Origin: an uncultured Bacteroides sp.
Lineage (GTDB): Bacteria > Bacteroidota > Bacteroidia > Bacteroidales > Bacteroidaceae
Direction of reading: 5' to 3'
Assembly: GCF_958445495.1 (NCBI RefSeq)
Contig: NZ_CAUCSQ010000013.1
Location: 43,304 to 107,303, forward strand
DNA: 64,000 nt
Within the stretch, counting starts at the first letter, position 1. Each line of letters begins with the position of its first letter. Positions 61,226-64,000 of the stretch are shown in pieces. Made by a program: the position numbers and the translations under genes. The notes below the pieces were generated by a model, which saw only the letters and a program-made list of their open reading frames with translations, was not told the DNA's origin and did not search any database.

Positions 61226-62029
61226 TTATTTCGGTTGTTTTCCGATGTATGCAAGGATACCGCCGTCTACATAAAGAATATGTCCGTTGACAGCGTTAGA
61301 AGCTTCAGAAGCAAGGAATACGGCCGGACCGGTCAGTTCTTCCGGTTGCAGCCAGCGGCCGGCCGGAGTCTTAGCGCAAATGAACGAATCGAACGGGTGA
61401 CGGCTTCCGTCAGCTTGTTTCTCACGAAGAGGAGCAGTCTGCGGAGTAGCGATATAACCCGGGCCGATACCATTACATTGAATGTTGTATTCGCCGTATT
61501 CAGAACAGATATTACGAGTCAACATCTTCAAACCACCCTTAGCGGCAGCATAAGCAGACACAGTCTCACGACCCAGTTCAGACATCATCGAACAGATATT
61601 GATAATCTTACCATGCCCCTTTTCCATCATTGCAGGCAATACAGCCTTAGAAACGATAAACGGAGCATTCAGGTCGATATCGATTACTTTGCGGAAATCG
61701 GCAGCTTCCATTTCGTGCATAGGAACACGGCGGATAATACCGGCATTATTTACAAGAATATCAATAGTGCCTATTTCTTTTGCAATAGTAGCCACCATAG
61801 CCTGAACAGCCGGTTCGTCCGTCACGTCGCACACATAACCGTGAGCTTTGATGCCTTTTGCAGCATAAGCGGCCATACCTTTGTCTACCAATTCCTGATT
61901 AATGTCATTAAAACAAATTGTAGCACCCTGTTCTGCAAAGGCAGAAGCGATAGCAAAACCGATACCGTAAGAAGCACCTGTAACGAGAGCTACTTTACCT
62001 TCCAAAGAAAAATTCAAATACTGATTCAT
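61226..62029 (-). CDS. kduD: 2-dehydro-3-deoxy-D-gluconate 5-dehydrogenase (KduD)
   Basis: KduD reduces 2,5-diketo-3-deoxygluconate to 2-keto-3-deoxygluconate in unsaturated uronate breakdown. The 267-residue short-chain dehydrogenase has the cofactor motif TGASYGIG (17-24), NNAG in LVNNAGIIRRV, the catalytic Ser within ICSMMSELG, and Tyr-x3-Lys in SAYAAAKGG. It begins with the family-typical NFSLEGKVALVTGASYGIG. It sits 42 bases after kduI, its usual partner, confirming the pathway. Closely related gluconate 5-dehydrogenases are the alternative; context favours KduD. Confidence 0.92.
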   Translation of the reverse strand: MNQYLNFSLEGKVALVTGASYGIGFAIASAFAEQGATICFNDINQELVDKGMAAYAAKGIKAHGYVCDVTDEPAVQAMVATIAKEIGTIDILVNNAGIIRRVPMHEMEAADFRKVIDIDLNAPFIVSKAVLPAMMEKGHGKIINICSMMSELGRETVSAYAAAKGGLKMLTRNICSEYGEYNIQCNGIGPGYIATPQTAPLREKQADGSRHPFDSFICAKTPAGRWLQPEELTGPAVFLASEASNAVNGHILYVDGGILAYIGKQPK

Positions 62030-62071
62030 AATTTTTTGTTATTAAATTAAGAAAATATTGTAGTTGTCCTA

Positions 62072-62914
62072 TTATTTCAAGTCCGTAATCAATGAGAAGT
62101 CCTGGTCTCCGTAGTCAAGATTCTCGCCTCCCATTCCCCAGATAAAAGTATAATTATGAGTGGCGGCAGCCGAGTGGATAGACCATTCGGGAGAGAGAAC
62201 CGCCTGCTCGCCCTTCATCCAGATGTGGCGTGTCTCGTCCACCTCACCCATGAAATGGCAGATAGCGTGGTCATCGGGAATTTCGAAATAGAAATAAGCC
62301 TCCATGCGGCGACTGTGTACATGAGCAGGCATCGTGTTCCACACACTGCCCGGGGCAAGCTCCGTCATACCCATCTGCAACTGGCAGGTAGGCAATACCT
62401 GGTTGACCAGCATCTTATTGATGTTGCGATGGTTAGAACCCTCCAAAGACCCCATTTCAGCCACCACGGCATCCGCTTTCGTCACCTTGCGGTCGGGATA
62501 ACTGCGATGTGCGGTCACCGAATTGAAATAGAACTTGGCAGGACGTGAAGCATCCTTACTCTCAAACGTCACCTCGCGGTCGCCCGACCCCAAATAAAGA
62601 GCCTCTTTATAATCGAGTTCAAAAACAGCATTACCGGCCTTTACGACACCCGGACCGCCTACGTTATAAATCCCCATCTCGCGGCGAGTCAGGAAAAACG
62701 GGGCTTTCAGCGGGTCAATCGCCTCAAGCGCCAGCACCTCACCCACCGGGAAGGCGCCGCCTACCACCATGCGGTCATACATGGAATATACCATATTCAC
62801 TTCATTGGGGACAAATATCTTTTCGATTAAGAAATCTCTGCGGATTCTTGCAGTATCATAGCTTTTCGCATCTTCCGGATGCGCAGCATAGCGAATTTCA
62901 TAGTTCGTTTTCAT
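62072..62914 (-). CDS. kduI: 5-dehydro-4-deoxy-D-glucuronate isomerase (KduI)
   Basis: KduI isomerises 5-keto-4-deoxyuronate, the product of lyase action on pectin or glycosaminoglycans, to 2,5-diketo-3-deoxygluconate. The 280-residue cupin shows the zinc ligand set H198, H200, E205 (MPAHVHSRRMEAYFYF) and H247 (PEWSIHSAAATHNYTFIWGMGGEN). The N-terminal block is YAAHPEDAKSYDTARIRRDFLIE. Length and motifs are normal. It is the first gene of the kduI-kduD unit, preceded by a -7 element and an operator-like palindrome. Confidence 0.96.
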   Translation of the reverse strand: MKTNYEIRYAAHPEDAKSYDTARIRRDFLIEKIFVPNEVNMVYSMYDRMVVGGAFPVGEVLALEAIDPLKAPFFLTRREMGIYNVGGPGVVKAGNAVFELDYKEALYLGSGDREVTFESKDASRPAKFYFNSVTAHRSYPDRKVTKADAVVAEMGSLEGSNHRNINKMLVNQVLPTCQLQMGMTELAPGSVWNTMPAHVHSRRMEAYFYFEIPDDHAICHFMGEVDETRHIWMKGEQAVLSPEWSIHSAAATHNYTFIWGMGGENLDYGDQDFSLITDLK

Positions 62915-63427
62915 ACCTTATTTATTTATAGTTATTGAATAAGTTCTCTATTCTACGTGCACTTCGTTTACGTACACGATGCAAAAATAGCAAAAGAAAA
63001 CGGGTTTACCTTGCAATTTTGTTCTAATTATCCACCAAAAATGTCCAGAAACCTTGCAATGTATATCTTTTTAACGAACTATAATACGATTCAAAAAAGT
63101 TTTTCACTTAATGGCAAAGAAAAAGCACGAACCTTGATTACCGCTTAAAATAATCGTTGCAGATTCCATTTCACCCGTTTCTTATCGAAAGACAACAGAA
63201 GTCCTTGGGCAATAATGACTTCGGGCTCATAAAGAAAATACCGTTGAAAATAACGATGCTTCCGAACCGACCCTGTTCATTCCTCCTGAGAAGGAATAAA
63301 GCGTTTTTACGTTACCCCCAGAAACATTCAATGCGAAAATAAAACCGTTTAGAACACAACCCAGAGGCCTTTTTTTCTTATATAGGTTAACGAAAATAGA
63401 TGCATAGCCCCCAAGGTTTTACGTTAA
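62915..63427. other. Spacer with kduI promoter and IS-end-like repeats
   Basis: No gene is supported in these roughly 510 bases. They contain the kduI promoter region (62955-62989) and two of three copies of an IS-end-like motif (63303-63319 and 63415-63431). The stretch between looks like decayed or intergenic DNA. Confidence 0.5.
62955..62989 (-). promoter_or_regulatory. kduI promoter with operator-like palindrome
   Basis: On the minus strand TATTTTTG (62982-62989) matches TAnnTTTG. Directly downstream is the imperfect palindrome CGTGTACGTAAACGAAGTGCACG (about 62956-62978), overlapping the expected start of transcription, where a repressor would block. The regulator is not in the window. 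Confidence 0.5.
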
Positions 63428-63862
63428 CCCCGCAGTATCTATCTGCTGTATAAAAAAGAGTCATTATGGACTGAATCCCAGCGCATACGTGCCGGTATCC
63501 TGTTCAGGGAATATCCTGACCTGAAGAAGGCATACTATCTTTCCATGAGGCTCGGATTACTCTATCACCAGTGCAAGCACAAGGACACCGCTCTGACAAG
63601 ACTTGCCGGATGGTATGACGAAGTTGAAAAGTCCGGCTTTCTTGCGTTCGGAAGGGTGGTACGTTCCATACAGACACATTATCTGGAAATCGTCAACTTT
63701 TTCGACAGGCGTTCCACCAATGCAGCTTCCGAATCGTTCAATACCAAAATCAAGGAGTTCAGAACACAGTTCAGAGGAATAAAGAACAGGGATTTCTTTC
63801 TATTCAGGCTGACAAATATTTATGCTTAATCTATGAATCCCTCAGGTTTTTACGTTGACCCC
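63303..63862. repeat. Three IS-end-like direct repeats
   Basis: GTTTTTACGTTACCCCC (63303-63319), GGTTTTACGTTAACCCC (63415-63431) and GGTTTTTACGTTGACCCC (63845-63862) share one orientation. The last two flank the transposase fragment. They look like diverged ends of the same insertion sequence family. Confidence 0.55.
63428..63829 (+). pseudogene. ISL3-family transposase, C-terminal fragment
   Basis: An open frame of about 133 codons encodes the C-terminal end of an IS204/IS1001/IS1165 (ISL3) DDE transposase. It begins IYLLYKKESLWTESQRIRAGILFREYPDLKKAY and ends with the family signature STNAASESFNTKIKEFRTQFRGIKNRDFFLFRL, whose SES Glu is probably the last catalytic acid. The N-terminal two thirds and the first two catalytic aspartates are absent, with a stop just before the fragment. 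It is an inactive IS remnant lying near a tRNA gene. Confidence 0.85.
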
Positions 63863-63892
63863 TATTTTTCGAAAAAAGAACCGTTTCGATGC

Positions 63893-63926
63893 AAAAAACC
63901 CGCAAAAACAGTTTTTGCGGGTTTTT
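63893..63926 (-). terminator. Terminator of tRNA-Gln
   Basis: CCCGCAAAA (63899-63907) pairs with TTTTGCGGG (63913-63921), extended by A/T pairs at the base. On the minus strand the stem runs into six Ts. It is about 25 bases past the 3' end of the tRNA. Confidence 0.9.
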
Positions 63927-63949
63927 GTCTGTATAAGACCGGGAATTTG

Positions 63950-64000
63950 TTGGACTACCAAGATTCGAACTTGGACAAACAGAACCAAAACCTGTTGTGC
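63950..64000 (-). tRNA. tRNA-Gln (anticodon UUG), 3' part
   Basis: Read on the minus strand, the sequence gives an anticodon arm ACAGG-TTTTGGT-TCTGT with anticodon TTG at loop positions 34-36. The T arm is CCAAG-TTCGAAT-CTTGG and the 3' acceptor strand is TAGTCCA. The 5' part (D arm and 5' acceptor strand) lies beyond the right edge of the window. CCA is not encoded. The UUG anticodon and the expected U1-A72 pair fit tRNA-Gln. Confidence 0.88.

Noticed and set aside
63157..63342. Plus-strand 61-codon frame in the IS-repeat region
   Set aside because: There is no family signature or start context; it lies in DNA that looks like decayed IS and intergenic sequence.
1..64000. CRISPR array or rRNA operon
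   Set aside because: No regularly spaced identical repeats and no rRNA sequence were seen.

Overview
The window is chromosomal DNA from a Bacteroides species (family Bacteroidaceae, gut type). The evidence is two SusC/SusD-type outer-membrane uptake loci, Bacteroides-restricted lipoprotein families (DUF3836, DUF4302, DUF4843, DUF4861, PKD-like, BACON), and repeated Bacteroides-type -7 promoter elements (TAnnTTTG) in front of genes. I cannot settle the species from sequence alone.

Layout. 1-4.2 kb: a partial polysaccharide flippase, ruvB, a SpmA/B-like nucleoside-recognition membrane protein and ybeY. 4.5-19.1 kb: a large minus-strand locus with an ECF sigma factor, a FecR anti-sigma factor, SusC (with an STN signalling domain), SusD, a DUF4843 lipoprotein, a PKD-like lipoprotein and two tandem DUF5117-type zinc metalloproteases. 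One of the two has lost its whole HExxH site. 19.1-20.3 kb: an AT-rich, hairpin-bearing gene-free stretch. 20.3-31.9 kb: housekeeping genes (mnmG, apt, uvrC, dtd, a MazG-like pyrophosphohydrolase, deoC, a DUF1266-like gene, a polyprenyl synthase, polA), with a near-perfect parS site between mnmG and apt. 32-35.5 kb: a DUF3836 secreted protein and a LytTR response regulator/TPR-histidine kinase pair. 35.5-50 kb: serine acetyltransferase, an RlmL-like rRNA methyltransferase, a DPP-IV-type S9 peptidase, purD, two membrane proteins, mnmD, a zinc-ABC binding protein and ATPase without a permease, a DUF2723 membrane glycosyltransferase-like protein and a polysaccharide deacetylase.

50.5-59.65 kb: a second SusC/SusD locus with a zinc metallohydrolase lipoprotein, a DUF4302 lipoprotein and a BACON lipoprotein. 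Its susC is split by a DNA inversion. The promoter, start codon, signal peptide and first 73 codons lie on the plus strand, pointing away from the remaining 1042 codons on the minus strand. Identical 17-bp inverted repeats at 58911-58927 and 59635-59651 bound the segment, and inverting it restores one 1115-codon susC frame. The sequenced state is therefore OFF. This is the most striking feature of the window. 59.8-62.9 kb: DUF4861, kduD and kduI of uronate (pectin/glycosaminoglycan) catabolism. 62.9-64 kb: remnants of an ISL3-type insertion sequence and the 3' part of tRNA-Gln(UUG).

How the parts fit. Both Sus-like loci carry zinc peptidases and no glycoside hydrolase, so a peptide or protein ligand is the better guess for each. 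They are controlled in different ways: one by trans-envelope sigma/anti-sigma signalling, the other by a phase-variable promoter. No recombinase is encoded in the window, so the invertase must act from elsewhere in the genome.
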